Origin: Zhengitettix transpicula
Lineage: Eukaryota; Arthropoda; Insecta; Orthoptera; Tetrigidae
Reading direction: 5' to 3'
Length of the DNA: 64,000 bases
Assembly (NCBI GenBank): GCA_037074705.1
Contig: JAYJMR010000042.1
Coordinates: 1-64,000 of the forward strand
Notes under the pieces: generated by a model
Told to the model about the DNA's origin: nothing
Databases searched by the model: none
Seen by the model: the letters and a program-made list of their open reading frames with translations, nothing else
Shown here: in pieces, positions 40,657 through 55,404 of the stretch
Numbering within the stretch: the first letter of the stretch is position 1
Layout of the letters: each line of letters opens with the position of its first letter
Position numbers and translations under genes: made by a program

Positions 40657-41911
40657 CGTAATATTTCGACGTTTCGACGACAAGTATGGAATTTCACCAA
40701 CCAAGAATCTTCAAATAACAAAGTCTTATTTCATAATAAATGACTCGTTCTTTATAAAAATTACTCAAACCTGCACTTCTAAAATCTTAATCCATTAATA
40801 TTAATTAATATATCGTAATATTTCGACGTTTCGACGAAAAGTTTGGAATTTCACCAACCAAGAATCTTCAAATAACAAAGTCTTATTTCATAATAAATGA
40901 TTCGTTCTTTATAAAAATTACTCAAACCTGCACTTCTAAAATCTTAATCTATTAATATTAATTAATATATCATAATATTTCGACGTTTCGACGACAAGTT
41001 TGGAATTTCACCAACCAAGAATCTTCAAATAACAAAGTCTTATTTCATAATAAATGACTCGTTCTTTATAAAAATTACTCAAACCAGCACTTCTAAAATA
41101 TTAATCTATTAATATTAATTAATATATCAAAATATTTCGACGTTTCGACGACAAGTTTGGAATTTCACCAACCAAGAATCTTCAAATAACAAAGTCTTAT
41201 TTCATAATAAATGACTCGTTCTTTTTAAAAATTAGTCAAACCTGCACTTCTAAAATCTTAATCTATTAATATTAATTAATATATCGTAATATTTCGACGT
41301 TTCGACGACAAGTTTGGAATTTCACCAACCAAGAATCTTCAAATAACAAAGTCTTATTTCATAATAAATGACTCGTTCTTTATAAAAATTACTCAAACCT
41401 GCACGTCTAAAATCTTAATCCATTAATATTAATTAATATATCGTAATATTTCGACGTTTCGACGACAAGTTTGGAATTTCACCAACCAAGAACCTTCAAA
41501 TAACAAAGTCTTATTTCATAATAAATGACTCGTTCTTTATAAAAATTACTCAAACCTGCACTTTTAAAATCTTAATCCATTAATATTAATTAATATATCG
41601 TAATATTTCGACGTTTCGACGACAAGTTTGGAATTTCACCAACCAAGAATCTTCAAATAACAAAGTCTTATTTCATAATAAATGATTCGTTCTTTATAAA
41701 ATTACTCAAACCAGCACTTCTAAAATCTTCATCCATTAATATTAATTAATATATCGTAATATTTCGACGTTTCGACGACAAGTTTGGAATTTCACCAACC
41801 AAGAATCTTCAAATAACAAAGTCTTATTTCATAATAAATGACTCGTTCTTTATAAAAATTACTCAAACCTGCACTTCTAAAATCTTAATCTATTAATATT
41901 AATTAATATAT

Positions 41912-43481
41912 CCCAATATTTCGACGTTTCGACGACAAGTTTGGAATTTCACCAACCAAGAATCTTCAAATAACAAAGTCTTATTTCATAATAAATGACT
42001 CGTTCTTTATAAAAATTACTCAAACCTGCACTTCTAAAATCTTATTCCATTAATACTAATTAATATATCGTAATATTTCGACGTTTCGACGACAAGTTTG
42101 GAATTTCACCAACCAAGAATCTTCAAATAACAAAGTCTTATTTCATAATAAATGACTCGTTCTTTATAAAAATTACTCAAACCTGCACTTCTAAAATCTT
42201 AATCCATTAATATTAATTAATATATCGTAATATTTCGACGTTTCGACGACAAGTTTGGAATTTCACCAACCAAGAATCTTCAAATAACAAAGTCTTATTT
42301 CATAATAAATGATTCGTTCTTTATAAAAATTACTCAAACCAGCACTTCTAAAATCTTAATCCATTAATATTAATTAATATATCGTAATATTTCGACGTTT
42401 CGACGACAAGTTTGGAATTTCACCAACCAAGAATCTTCAAATAACAAAGTCTTATTTCATAATAAATGACTCGTTCTTTATAAAAATTACTCAAACCTGC
42501 ACTTCTAAAATCTTAATCCATTAATATTAATTAATATATCGTAATATTTCGACGTTTCGACGACAAGTTTGGAATTTCACCAACCAAGAATCTTCAAATA
42601 ACAAAGTCTTATTTCATAATAAATGACTCTTTCTTTATAAAAATTACTCAAACCTGCACTTCTAAAATCTTAATCTATTAATATTAATTAATATATCGTA
42701 ATATTTCGACGTTTCGACGACAAGTTAGGAATTTCACCAACCAAGGATCTTCAAATAACAAAGTCTTATTTCATAATAAATGACTCGTTCTTTATAAAAA
42801 TTACTCAAACCTGCACTTCTAAAATCTTAATCTATTAATCTTAATTAATATATCCCAATATTTCGACGTTTCGACGACAAGTTTGGAATTTCACCAACCA
42901 AGAATCTTCAAATAACAAAGTCTTATTTCATAATAAATGACTCGTTCTTTATAAAAATTACTCAAACCTGCACTTCTAAAATCTTATTCCATTAATACTA
43001 ATTAATATATCGTAATATTTCGACGTTTCGACGACAAGTTTGGAATTTCACCAACCAAGAATCTTCAAATAACAAAGTCTTATTTCATAATAAATGACTC
43101 GTTCTTTATAAAAATTACTCAAACCTGCACTTCTAAAATCTTAATCCATTAATATTAATTAATATATCGTAATATTTCGACGTTTCGACGACAAGTTTGG
43201 AATTTCACCAACCAAGAATCTTCAAATAACAAAGTCTTATTTCATAATAAATGATTCGTTCTTTATAAAAATTACTCAAACCAGCACTTCTAAAATCTTC
43301 ATCCATTAATATTAATTAATATATCGTAATATTTCGACGTTTCGACGACAAGTTTGGAATTTCACCAACCAAGAATCTTCAAATAACAAAGTCTTATTTC
43401 ATAATAAATGACTCGTTCTTTATAAAAATTACTCAAACCTGCACTTCTAAAATCTTAATCCATTAATATTAATTAATATAT
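41912..43481 (+). repeat. 6-monomer higher-order repeat: one full copy (942 bp) and a partial second
   Basis: A CCA unit with CTTATTCC and AATACTAATT stands at 41912 and again at 42854, exactly 942 bp apart. Both are followed by a plain GTA unit, a GTA unit with 88T and 116A, and another GTA unit. The first copy then has a CTCTTTC unit (42540) and a unit with AGTTAGGAA and CCAAGGATC (42697), which the second lacks. A CTTCATCC marker found in unit 43168 also appears upstream at 41599. Confidence 0.88.
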
Positions 43482-43795
43482 CGTAATATTTCGACGTTTC
43501 GACGACAAGTTTGGAATTTCACCAACCAAGAATCTTCAAATAACAAAGTCTTATTTCATAATAAATGACTCGTTCTTTATAAAAATTACTCAAACCTGCA
43601 CTTGTAAAATCTTAATCTATTAATATTTATTAATATATCCCAATATTTCGACGTTTCGACGACAAGTTTGGAATTTCACCAACCAAGAATCTTCAAATAA
43701 CAAAGTCTTATTTCATAATAAATGATTCGTTCTTTATAAAAATTAGTCAAACCTGCACTTTTAAAATCTTAATCTATTAATATTAATTAATATAT

Positions 43796-43945
43796 CCCAA
43801 TATTTCGACGTTTCGACGACAAGTTTGGAATTTCACCAACCAAGAATCTTCAAATAACAAAGTCTTATTTCATAATAAATGATTCGTTCTTTATAAAAAT
43901 TACTCAAACCTGCACCTCTAAAATCTTAATCTATTAATATTAATT
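43796..43945 (+). repeat. Monomer lacking seven bases of its A+T-rich end (150 bp)
   Basis: ATTAATT joins directly to CATAAT at 43945/43946, removing AATATAT, the last seven bases of the unit. This destroys the 14-bp palindrome and shifts the phase of all downstream monomers by seven bases. It is the only large deletion in the A+T-rich end in the window. Confidence 0.95.
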
Positions 43946-45201
43946 CATAATATTTCGACGTTTCGACGACAAGTTTGGAATTTCACCAACCAAGAATCTT
44001 CAAATAACAAAGTCTTATTTCATAATAAATGACTCGTTCTTTATAAAAATTACTCAAACCAGCACTTCTAAAATCTTAATCTATTAATATTAATTAATAT
44101 ATCAAAATATTTCGACGTTTCGACGACAAGTTTGGAATTTCACCAACCAAGAATCTTCAAATAACAAAGTCTTATTTCATAATAAATGACTCGTTCTTTA
44201 TAAAAATTACTCAAACCAGCACTTATAAAATCTTAATCTATTAATACTAATTAATATATTATAATATTTCGACGTTTCGACGACAAGTTTGGAATTTCAC
44301 CAACCAAGAATCTTCAAATAACAAAGTCTTATTTCATAATAAATGACTCGTTCTTTATAAAAATTACTCAAACCTGCACTTCTAAAATCTTAATCTATTA
44401 ATATTAATTAATATATCGTAATATTTCGACGTTTCGACGACAAGTTTGGAATTTCACCAACCAAGAATCTTCAAATAACAAAGTCTTATTTCATAATAAA
44501 TGACTCGTTCTTTATAAAAATTACTCAAACCTGCACTTCTAAAATCTTAATCCATTAATATTAATTAATATATCGTAATATTTCGACGTTTCGACGACAA
44601 GTTTGGAATTTCACCAACCAAGAATCTTCAAATAACAAAGTCTTATTTCATAATAAATGACTCGTTCTTTATAAAAATTACTCAAACCTGCACTTCTAAA
44701 ATCTTAATCTATTAATATTAATTAATATATCCCAATATTTCGACGTTTCGACGACAAGTTTGGAATTTCACCAACCAAGAATCTTCAAATAACAAAGTCT
44801 TATTTCATAATAAATGATTCGTTCTTTATAAAAATTAGTCAAACCTGCACTTTTAAAATCTTAATCTATTAATATTAATTAATCGATCCCAATATTTCGA
44901 CGTTTCGACGACAAGTTTGGAATTTCACCAACCAAGAATCTTCAATTAACAAAGTCTTATTTCATAATAAATGACTCGTTCTTTATAAAAATTAGTCAAA
45001 CCTGCACTTTTAAAATCTTAATCTATTAATATTAATTAATATATCCCAATATTTCGACGTTTCGACGACAACTTTGGAATTTCACCAACCAAGAATCTTC
45101 AAATAACAAAGTCTTATTTCATAATAAATGACTCGTTCTTTATAAAATTTAGTCAAACCTGCACTTCTAAAATCTTAATCTATTAATACTAATTAATATA
45201 T

Positions 45202-46143
45202 CATAATATTTCGACGTTTTGACGACAAGTTTGGAATTTCACCAACCAAGAATCTTCAAATAACAAAGTCTTATTTCATAATAAATGATTCGTTCTTTAT
45301 AAAAATTACTCAAACCTGCACTTCTAAAATCTTAATCTATTAATATTAATTAATATATCATAATATTTCGACGTTTCGACGACAAGTTTGGAATTTCACC
45401 AACCAAGAATCTTCAAATAACAAAGTCTTATTTCATAATAAATGACTCGTTCTTTATAAAAATTACTCAAACCAGCACTTCTAAAATCTTAATCTATTAA
45501 TATTAATTAATATATCAAAATATTTCGACGTTTCGACGACAAGTTTGGAATTTCACCAACCAAGAATCTTCAAATAACAAAGTCTTATTTCATAATAAAT
45601 GACTCGTTCTTTTTAAAAATTAGTCAAACCTGCACTTCTAAAATCTTAATCTATTAATATTAATTAATATATCGTAATATTTCGACGTTTCGACGACAAG
45701 TTTGGAATTTCACCAACCAAGAATCTTCAAATAATAAAGTCTTATTTCATAATAAATGACTCGTTCTTTATAAAAATTACTCAAACCTGCACTTCTAAAA
45801 TCTTAATCCATTAATATTAATTAATATATCGTAATATTTCGACGTTTCGACGACAAGTTTGGAATTTCACCAACCAAGAATCTTCAAATAACAAAGTCTT
45901 ATTTCATAATAAATGACTCGTTCTTTATAAAAATTACTCAAACCTGCACTTCTAAAATCTTAATCCATTAATATTAATTAATATATCGTAATATTTCGAC
46001 GTTTCGACGACAAGTTTGGAATTTCACCAACCAAGAATCTTCAAATAACAAAGTCTTATTTCATAATAAATGACTCGTTCTTTATAAAAATTACTCAAAC
46101 CAGCACTTCTAAAATCTTAATCTATTAATACTAATTAATATAT
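45202..46143 (+). repeat. 6-monomer higher-order repeat, first of a related series (942 bp)
   Basis: The order is an ATA unit with CGTTTTGACG and 88T, an ATA unit with 116A, an AAA unit with 98T and 108G, a GTA unit with AATAATAAAG, a plain GTA unit, and a GTA unit with 116A, 137T and 145C. The CGTTTTGACG marker returns at exactly 942 bp, starting the next block. Confidence 0.92.
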
Positions 46144-47556
46144 CATAATATTTCGACGTTTTGACGACAAGTTTGGAATTTCACCAACCAAGAATCTTCA
46201 AATAACAAAGTCTTATTTCATAATAAATGATTCGTTCTTTATAAAAATTACTCAAACCTGCACTTCTAAAATCTGAATCTATTAATATTAATTAATATAT
46301 CATAATATTTCGACGTTTCGACGACAAGTTTGGAATTTCACCAACCAAGAATCTTCAAATAACAAAGTCTTATTTCATAATAAATGACTCGTTCTTTATA
46401 AAAATTACTCAAACCAGCACTTGTAAAATCTTAATCTATTAATATTAATTAATATATCAAAATATTTCGACGTTTCGACAACAAGTTTGGAATTTCACCA
46501 ACCAAGAATCTTCAAATAACAAAGTCTTATTTCATAACAAATGACTCGTTCTTTTTAAAAATTAGTCAAACCTGCACTTCTAAAATCTTAATCTATTAAT
46601 ATTAATTAATATATCGTAATATTTCGACGTTTCGACGACAAGTTTGGAATTTCACCATCCAAGAATCTTCAAATAACAAAGTCTTATTTCATAATGAATG
46701 ACTCGTTCTTTATAAAAATTACTCAAACCTGCACTTCTAAAATCTTAATCCATTAATATTAATTAATATATCGTAATATTTCGACGTTTCGACGACAAGT
46801 TTGGAATTTCACCAACCAAGAATCTTCAAATAACAAAGTCTTATTTCATAATAAATGATTCGTTCTTTATAAAAATTACTCAAACCTGCACTTCTAAAAT
46901 CTTAATCTATTAATATTAATTAATATATCAAAAAATTTCGACGTTTCGACGACAAGTTTGGAATTTCACCAACCAAGAATCTTCAAATAACAAAATCTTA
47001 TTTCATAATAAATGACTCGTTCTTTTTAAAAATTAGTCAAACCTGCACTTCTAAAATCTTAATCTATTAATATTAATTAATATATCGTAATATTTCGACG
47101 TTTCGACGACAAGTTTGGAATTTCACCAACCAAGAATCTTCAAATAACAAAGTCTTATTTCATAATAAATGACTCGTTCTTTATAAAAATTACTCAAACC
47201 TGCACTTCTAAAATCTTAATCCATTAATATTAATTAATATATCGTAATATTTCGACGTTTCGACGACAAGTTTGGAATTTCACCAACCAAGAATCTTCAA
47301 ATAACAAAGTCTTATTTCATAATAAATGACTCGTTCTTTATAAAAATTACTCAAACCTGCACTTCTAAAATCTTAATCCATTAATATTAATTAATATATC
47401 GTAATATTTCGACGTTTCGACGACAAGTTTGGAATTTCACCAACCAAGAATCTTCAAATAACAAAGTCTTATTTCATAATAAATGACTCGTTCTTTATAA
47501 AAATTACTCAAACCAGCACTTCTAAAATCCTAATCTATTAATACTAATTAATATAT
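46144..47556 (+). repeat. 9-monomer version of the same higher-order repeat (1,413 bp)
   Basis: This starts like the 6-mer (ATA with CGTTTTGACG and 88T, ATA, AAA, GTA) but has three extra monomers. One is a second AAA unit (46929, with AAAAAATTT) carrying 98T and 108G again, so an internal segment was duplicated. TCTGAATC (46273 and 47686) and CTTGTAAAATC (46421 and 47834) recur at 1,413 bp in the following block, so the 9-mer was itself copied. Confidence 0.92.
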
Positions 47557-48184
47557 CATAATATTTCGACGTTTTGACGACAAGTTTGGAATTTCACCAA
47601 CCAAGAATCTTCAAATAACAAAGTCTTATTTCATAATAAATGATTCGTTCTTTATAAAAATTACTCAAACCTGCACTTCTAAAATCTGAATCTATTAATA
47701 TTAATTAATATATCATAATATTTCGACGTTTCGACGACAAGTTTGGAATTTCACCAACCAAGAATCTTCAAATAACAAAGTCTTATTTCATAATAAATGA
47801 CTCGTTCTTTATAAAAATTACTCAAACCAGCACTTGTAAAATCTTAATCTATTAATATTAATTAATATATCAAATTATTTCGACGTTTCGACGACAAGTT
47901 TGGAATTTCACCAACCAAGAATCTTCAAATAACAAAGTCTTATTTCATAATAAATGACTCGTTCTTTTTAAAAATTAGTCAAACCTGCACTTCTAAAATC
48001 TTAATCTATTAATATTAATTAATATATCGTAATATTTCGACGTTTCGACGACAAGTTTGGAATTTCACCAACCAAGAATCTTCAAATAACAAAGTCTTAT
48101 TTCATAATAAATGACTCGTTCTTTATAAAAATTACTCAAACCTGCACTTCTAAAATCTTAATCCATTAATATTAATTAATATAT
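47557..48184 (+). repeat. Third copy of the series, first four monomers
   Basis: Units 47557, 47714, 47871 and 48028 repeat ATA (CGTTTTGACG, 88T, TCTGAATC), ATA (CTTGTAAAATC), AAA (98T, 108G) and GTA from the 9-mer. The AAA unit has the private change CAAATTATTT. After 48185, a unit one base short, the order departs from the series. Confidence 0.9.
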
Positions 48185-48340
48185 CGTAATATTCGACGTT
48201 TCGACGACAAGTTTGGAATTTCACCAACCAAGAATCTTCAAATAACAAAGTCTTATTTCATAATAAATGATTCGTTCTTTTTAAAAATTACTCAAACCTG
48301 CACTTCTAAAATCTTAATCTATTAATATTAATTAATATAT

Positions 48341-51300
48341 CATAATATTTCGACGTTTCGACGACAAGTTTGGAATTTCACCAACCAAGAATCTTCAAAT
48401 AACAAAGTCTTATTTCATAATAAATGACTCGTTCTTTATAAAAATTACTCAAACCAGCACTTCTAAAATCTTAATCCATTAATATTAATTAATATATCGT
48501 AATATTTCGACGTTTCGACGACAAGTTTGGAATTTCACCAACCAAGAATCTTCAAATAACAAAGTCTTATTTCATAATAAATGACTCGTTCTTTATAAAA
48601 ATTACTCAAACCTGCACTTCTAAAATCTTAATCCATTAATATTAATTAATATATCGTAATATTTCGACGTTTCGACGACAAGTTTGGAATTTCACCAACC
48701 AAGAATCTTCAAAAAACAAAGTCTTATTTCATAATAAATGACTCGTTCTTTATAAAAATTACTCAAACCTGCACTTCTAAAATCTTAATCCATTAATATT
48801 AATTAATATATCGTAATATTTCGACGTTTCGACGACAAGTTTGGAATTTCACCAACCAAGAATCTTCAAATAACAAAGTCTTATTTCATAATAAATGACT
48901 CGTTCTTTATAAAAATTACTCAAACCTGCACTTCTAAAATCTTAATCTATTAATATTAATTAATATATCCCAATATTTCGACGTTTCGACGACAAGTTTG
49001 GAATTTCACCAACCAAGAATCTTCAAATAACAAAGTCTTATTTCATAATAAATGATTCGTTCTTTATAAAAATTAGTCAAACCTGCACTTTTAAAATCTT
49101 AATCTATTAATATTAATTAATATATCCCAATATTTCGACGTTTCGACGACAAGTTTGGAATTTCACCAACCAAGAATCTTCAAATAACAAAGTCTTATTT
49201 CATAATAAATGACTCGTTCTTTATAAAAATTAGTCAAACCTGCACTTTTAAAATCTTAATCTATTAATATTAATTAATATATCCCAATATTTCGACGTTT
49301 CGACGAGAAGTTTGGAATTTCACCAACCAAGAATCTTCGAATAACAAAGTCTTATTTCATAATAAATGGCTCGTTCTTTATAAAAATTAGTCAAACCTGC
49401 ACTTTTAAAATCTTAATCTATTAATATTTATTAATATATCCCAATATTTCGACGTTTCGACGACAAGTTTGGAATTTCACCAACCAAGAATCTTCAAATA
49501 ACAAAGTCTTATTTCATAATAAATGACTCGTTCTTTATAAAAATTACTCAAACCAGCACTTCTAAAATCTTAATCTATTAATACTAATTAATATATCATA
49601 ATATTTCGACGTTTCGACGACAAGTTTGGAATTTCACCAACCAAGAATCTTCAAATAACAAAGTCTTATTTCATAATAAATGATTCGTTCTTTATAAAAA
49701 TTACTCAAACCTGCACTTCTAAAATCTTAATCTATTAATATTAATTAATATATCATAATATTTCGACGTTTCGATGACAAGTTTGGAATTTCACCAACCA
49801 AGAATCTTCAAATAACAAAGTCTTATTTCATAATAAATGACTCGTTCTTTATAAAAATTACTCAAACCAGCACTTCTAAAATCTTAATCTATTAATATTA
49901 ATTGATATATCAAAATATTTCGTCGTTTCGACGACAAGTTTGGAATTTCACCAGCCAAGAATCTTTAAATAACAAAGTCTTATTTCATAATAAATGACTC
50001 GTTCTTTTTAAAAATTAGTCAAACCTGCACTTCTAAAATCTTAATCTAATTATATTAATTAATATATCATAATATTTCGACGTTTCGACGACAAGTTTGG
50101 AATTTCACCAACCAAGAATCTTCAAATAACAAAGTCTTATTTCATAATAAATGACTCGTTCTTTATAAAAATTACTCAAACCAGCACTTCTAAAATCTTA
50201 ATCTATTAATATTAATTAATATATCAAAATATTTCGACGTTTCGACGACAAGTTTGGAATTTCACCAACCAAGAATCTTCAAATAACAAAGTCTTATTTC
50301 ATAATAAATGACTCGTTCTTTTTAAAAATTACTCAAACCTGCACTTCTAAAATCTTAATCTATTAGTATTAATTAATATATCGTAATATTTCGACGTTTC
50401 GACGACAAGTTTGGAATTTCACCAACCAAGAATCTTCAAATAACAAAGTCTTATTTCATAATAAATGACTCGTTCTTTATAAAAATTACTCAAACCTGCA
50501 CTTCTAAAATCTTAATCCATTAATATTAATTAATATATCGTAATATTTCGACGTTTCGACGACAAGTTTGGAATTTCACCAACCAAGAATCTTCAAATAA
50601 CAAAGTCTTATTTCATAATAAATGACTCGTTCTTTATAAAAATTACTCAAACCAGCACTTCTAAAATCTTAATCCATTAATATTAATTAATATATCGTAA
50701 TATTTCGACGTTTCGACGACAAGTTTGGAATTTCACCAACCAAGAATCTTCAAATAACAAAGTCTTATTTCATAATAAATGACTCGTTCTTTATAAAAAT
50801 TACTCAAACCATCACTTCTAAAATCTTAATCCATTAATATTAATTAATATATCGTAATATTTCGACGTTTCGACGACAAGTTTGGAATTTCACCAACCAA
50901 GAATCTTCAAATAACAAAGTCTTATTTCATAATAAATGATTCGTTCTTTATAAAAATTACTCAAACCTGCACTTCTAAAATCTTAATCTATTAATATTAA
51001 TTAATATATCATAATATTTCGACGTTTCGACGACAAGTTTGGAATTTCACCAACCAAGAATCTTCAAATAACAAAGTCTTATTTCATAATAAATGATTCG
51101 TTCTTTATAAAAATTACTCAAACCTGCACTTCTAAAATCTTAATCTATTAATATTAATTAATATATCATAATATTTCGACGTTTCGACGACAAGTTTGGA
51201 ATTTCACCAACCAAGAATCTTCAAATAACAAAGTCTTATTTCATAATAAATGACTCGTTCTTTATAAAAATTACTCAAACCAGCACTTCTAAAATCTTAA

Positions 51301-54300
51301 TCCATTAATATTAATTAATATATCGTAATATTTCGACGTTTCGACGACAAGTTTGGAATTTCACCAACCAAGAATCTTCAAATAACAAAGTCTTATTTCA
51401 TAATAAATGACTCGTTTTTTATAAAAATTACGCAAACCAGCACTTCTAAAATCTTAATCCATTAATACAAATTAATATATCGTAATATTTCGACGTTTCG
51501 ACGACAAGTTTGGAATTTCACCAACCAAGAATCTTCAAATAACAAAGTCTTATTTCATAATAAATGACTCGTTCTTTATAAAAATTACTCAAACCAGCAC
51601 TTCTAAAATCTTAATCCATTAATATTAATTAATATATCGTAATATTTCGACGTTTCGACGACAAGTTTGGAATTTCACCAACCAAGAATCTTCAAATAAC
51701 AAAGTCTTATTTCATATTAAATGACTCGTTCTTTATAAAAATTACTCAAACCTGCACTTCTAAAATATTAATCCATTAATATTTATTAATATATCGTAAT
51801 ATTTCGACGTTTCGACGACAAGTTTGGAATTTCACCAACCAAGAATCTTCAAATAACAAAGTCTTATTTCATAATAAATGACTCGTTCTTTATAAAAACT
51901 ACTCAAACCAGCACTTCTAAAATCTTAATCCATTAATATTTATTAATATATCGTAATATTTCGACGTTTCGACGACAAGTTTGGAATTTCACCAACCAAG
52001 AATCTTCAAATAACAAAGTCTTATTTCATAATAAATGACTCGTTCTTTATAAAAATTACTCAAACCAGCACTTCTAAAATCTTAATCCATTAATATTAAT
52101 TAATATATCGTAATATTTCGACGTTTCGACGACAAGTTTGGAATTTCACCAACCAAGAATCTTCAAATAACAAAGTCTTATTTCATAATAAATGACTCGT
52201 TCTTTATAAAAATTACTCAAACCTGCACTTCTAAAATCTTAATCCATTAATATTAATTAATATATCGTAATATTTCGACGTTTCGACGACAAGTTTGGAA
52301 TTTCTCCAACCAAGAATCTTCAAATAACAAAGTCTTATTTCATAATAAATGACTCGTTCTTTATAAAAATTACTCATACTAGCACTTCTAAAATCTTAAT
52401 CCATTAATATTAATTAATATATCGTAATATTTCGACGTTTCGACGACAAGTTTGGAATTTCACCAACCAAGAATCTTCAAATAACAAAGTCATATTTCAT
52501 AATAAATGACTCGTTCTTTATAAAAATTACTCAAACCAGCACTTCTAAAATCTTAATCCATTAATATTAATTAATATATCGTAATATTTCGACGTTTCGA
52601 CGACAAGTTTGGAATTTCACCAACCAAGAATCTTCAAATAACAAAGTCTTATTTCATAATAAATGACTCGTTCTTTATAAAAATTACTCAAACCAGCACT
52701 TCTAAAATCTTAATCCATTAATATTAATTAATATATCGTAATATTTCGACGTTTCGACGACAAGTTTGGAATTTCACCAACCAAGAATCTTCAAATAACA
52801 AAGTCTTATTTCATAATAAATGACTCGTTCTTTATAAAAATTACTCAAACCAGCACTTCTAAAATCTTAATCCATTAATATTAATTAATATATCGTAATA
52901 TTTCGACGTTTCGACGACAAGTTTGGAATTTCACCAACCAAGAATCTTCAAATAACAAAGTCTTATTTCATAATAAATGACTCGTTCTTTATAAAAATTA
53001 CTCAAACCTGCACTTCTAAAATCTTAATCCATTAATATTAATTAATATATCGTAATATTTCGACGTTTCGACAACAAGTTTGGAATTTCACCAACCAAGA
53101 ATCTTCAAATAACAAAGTCTTATTTCATAATAAAAGACTCGTTCTTTATAAAAATTACTCAAACCAGCACTTCTAAAATCTTAATCCATTAATATTAATT
53201 AATATATCGTAATATTTCGACGTTTCGACGACAAGTTTGGAATTTCACCAACCAAGAATCTTCAAATAACAAAGTCTTATTTCATAATAAATGACTCGTT
53301 CTTTATAAAAATTGCTCAAACCTGCACTTCTAAAATCTTAATCCATTAATATTAATTAATATATCGTAATATTTCGACGTTTCGACGACAAGTTTGGAAT
53401 TTCACCAACCAAGAATCTTCAAATAACAAAGTCTTATTTCATAATAAATGACTCGTTCTTTATAAAAATTACTCAAACCAGCACTTCTAAAATCTTAATC
53501 TATTAATATTAATTAATATATCGTAATATTTCGACGTTTCGACGACAAGTTTGGAATTTCACCAACCAAGAATCTTCAAATAACAAAGTCTTATTTCATA
53601 ATAAATGACTCGTTCTTTATAAAAATTAGTCAAACCTGCTTTTTTAAAATCTTAATCTATTAATATTAATTAATATATCCCAATATTTCGACGTTTCGAA
53701 GACAAGTTTGGAATTTCACCAACCAAGAATCTTCAAATAACAAAGTCTTATTTCATAATAAATGACTCGTTCTTTATAAAAATTACTCAAACCAGCACTT
53801 CTTAAATCTTAATCTATTAATATTAATTAATATATCAAAATATTTCGACGTTTCGACGACAAGTTTGGAATTTCACCAACCAAAAATCTTCAAATAACAA
53901 AGTTTTATTTCATAATAAATGACTCGTTCTTTTTAAAAATTAGTCAAACCTGCACTTCTAAATTCTTAATCTATTAATATTAATTAATATATCGTAATAT
54001 TTCGACGTTTCGACGACAAGTTTGGAATTTCACCAACCAAGAATCTTCAAATAACAAAGTCTTATTTCATAATAAATGACTCGTTCTTTATAAAAATTAC
54101 TCAAACCTGCACTTCTAAAATCTTAATCCATTAATATAATTAATATATCGTAATATTTCGACGTTTCGACGACAAGTTTGGAATTTCACCAACCAAGAAT
54201 CTTCAAATAACAAAGTCTTATTTCATAATAAATGACTCGTTCTTTATAAAAATTACTCAAACCTGCACTTCTAAAATCTTAATCTATTAATATTAATTAA

Positions 54301-55404
54301 TATATCCCAATATTTCGACGTTTCGACGACAAGTTTGGAATTTCACCAACCAAGAATCTTCAAATAACAAAGTCTTATTTCATAATAAATAACTCGTTCT
54401 TTATAAAAATTACTCAAACCTGCACTTCTAAAATCTTAATCCATTAATATTAATTAATATATCGTAATATTTCGACGTTTCGACGACAAGTTTGGAATTT
54501 CACCAACCAAGAATCTTCAAATAACAAAGTCTTATTTCATAATAAATGACTCGTTCTTTATAAAAATTACTCAAACCTGCACTTCTAAAATCTTAATCCA
54601 TTAATATTAATTAATATATCGTAATATTTCGACGTTTCGACGACAAGGCTGGAATTTCACCAACCAAGAATCTTCAAATAACAAAGTCTTATTTCATAAT
54701 AAATGACTCGTTCTTTATAAAAATTACTCAAACCTGCACTTCTAAAATCTTAATCCATTAATATTAATTAATATATCGTAATATTTCGACGTTTCGACGA
54801 CAAGGTTGGAATTTCACCAACCAAGAATCTTCAAATAACAAAGTCTTAATTCATAATAAATGACTCGTTCTTTATAAAAATTACTCAAACCTGCACTTCT
54901 AAAATCTTAATCCATTAATATTAATTAATATATCGTAATATTTCAACGTTTCGACGACAAGTTTGGAATTTCACCAACCAAGAATCTTCAAATAACAAAG
55001 TCTTATTTCATAATAAATGACTCGTTCTTTATAAAAATTACTCAAACCTGCACTTCTAAAATCTTAATCCATTAATATTTTTTAATATATCGTAATATTT
55101 CGACGTTTCGACGACAAGTTTGGAATTTCACCAACCAAGAATCTTCAAATAACAAAGTCTTATTTCATAATAAATGATTCGTTCTTTATAAAAATTACTC
55201 AAACCAGCATTTCTAAAATCTTCATCCATTAATATTAATTAATATATCGTAATATTTCGACGTTTCGACGACAAGTTTGGAATTTCACCAACCAAGAATC
55301 TTCAAATAACAAAGTCTTATTTCATAATAAATGACTCGTTCTTTATAAAAATTACTCAAACCAGCACTTCTAAAATCTTAATCCATTAATATTAATTAAT
55401 ATAT
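48341..55404 (+). repeat. Mixed stretch with long runs of GTA monomers
   Basis: CCA, ATA and AAA units are common up to about 50400, with the recurrent module near 49279-49750. From about 50690 most units are GTA, 137C, alternating 116A and T. The units carry scattered private single-base changes, for example GACAAGGCTGG near 54646 and GACAAGGTTGG near 54803. Unit 53993 is one base short. I see no clear higher-order period in this stretch and nothing inserted. Confidence 0.8.
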
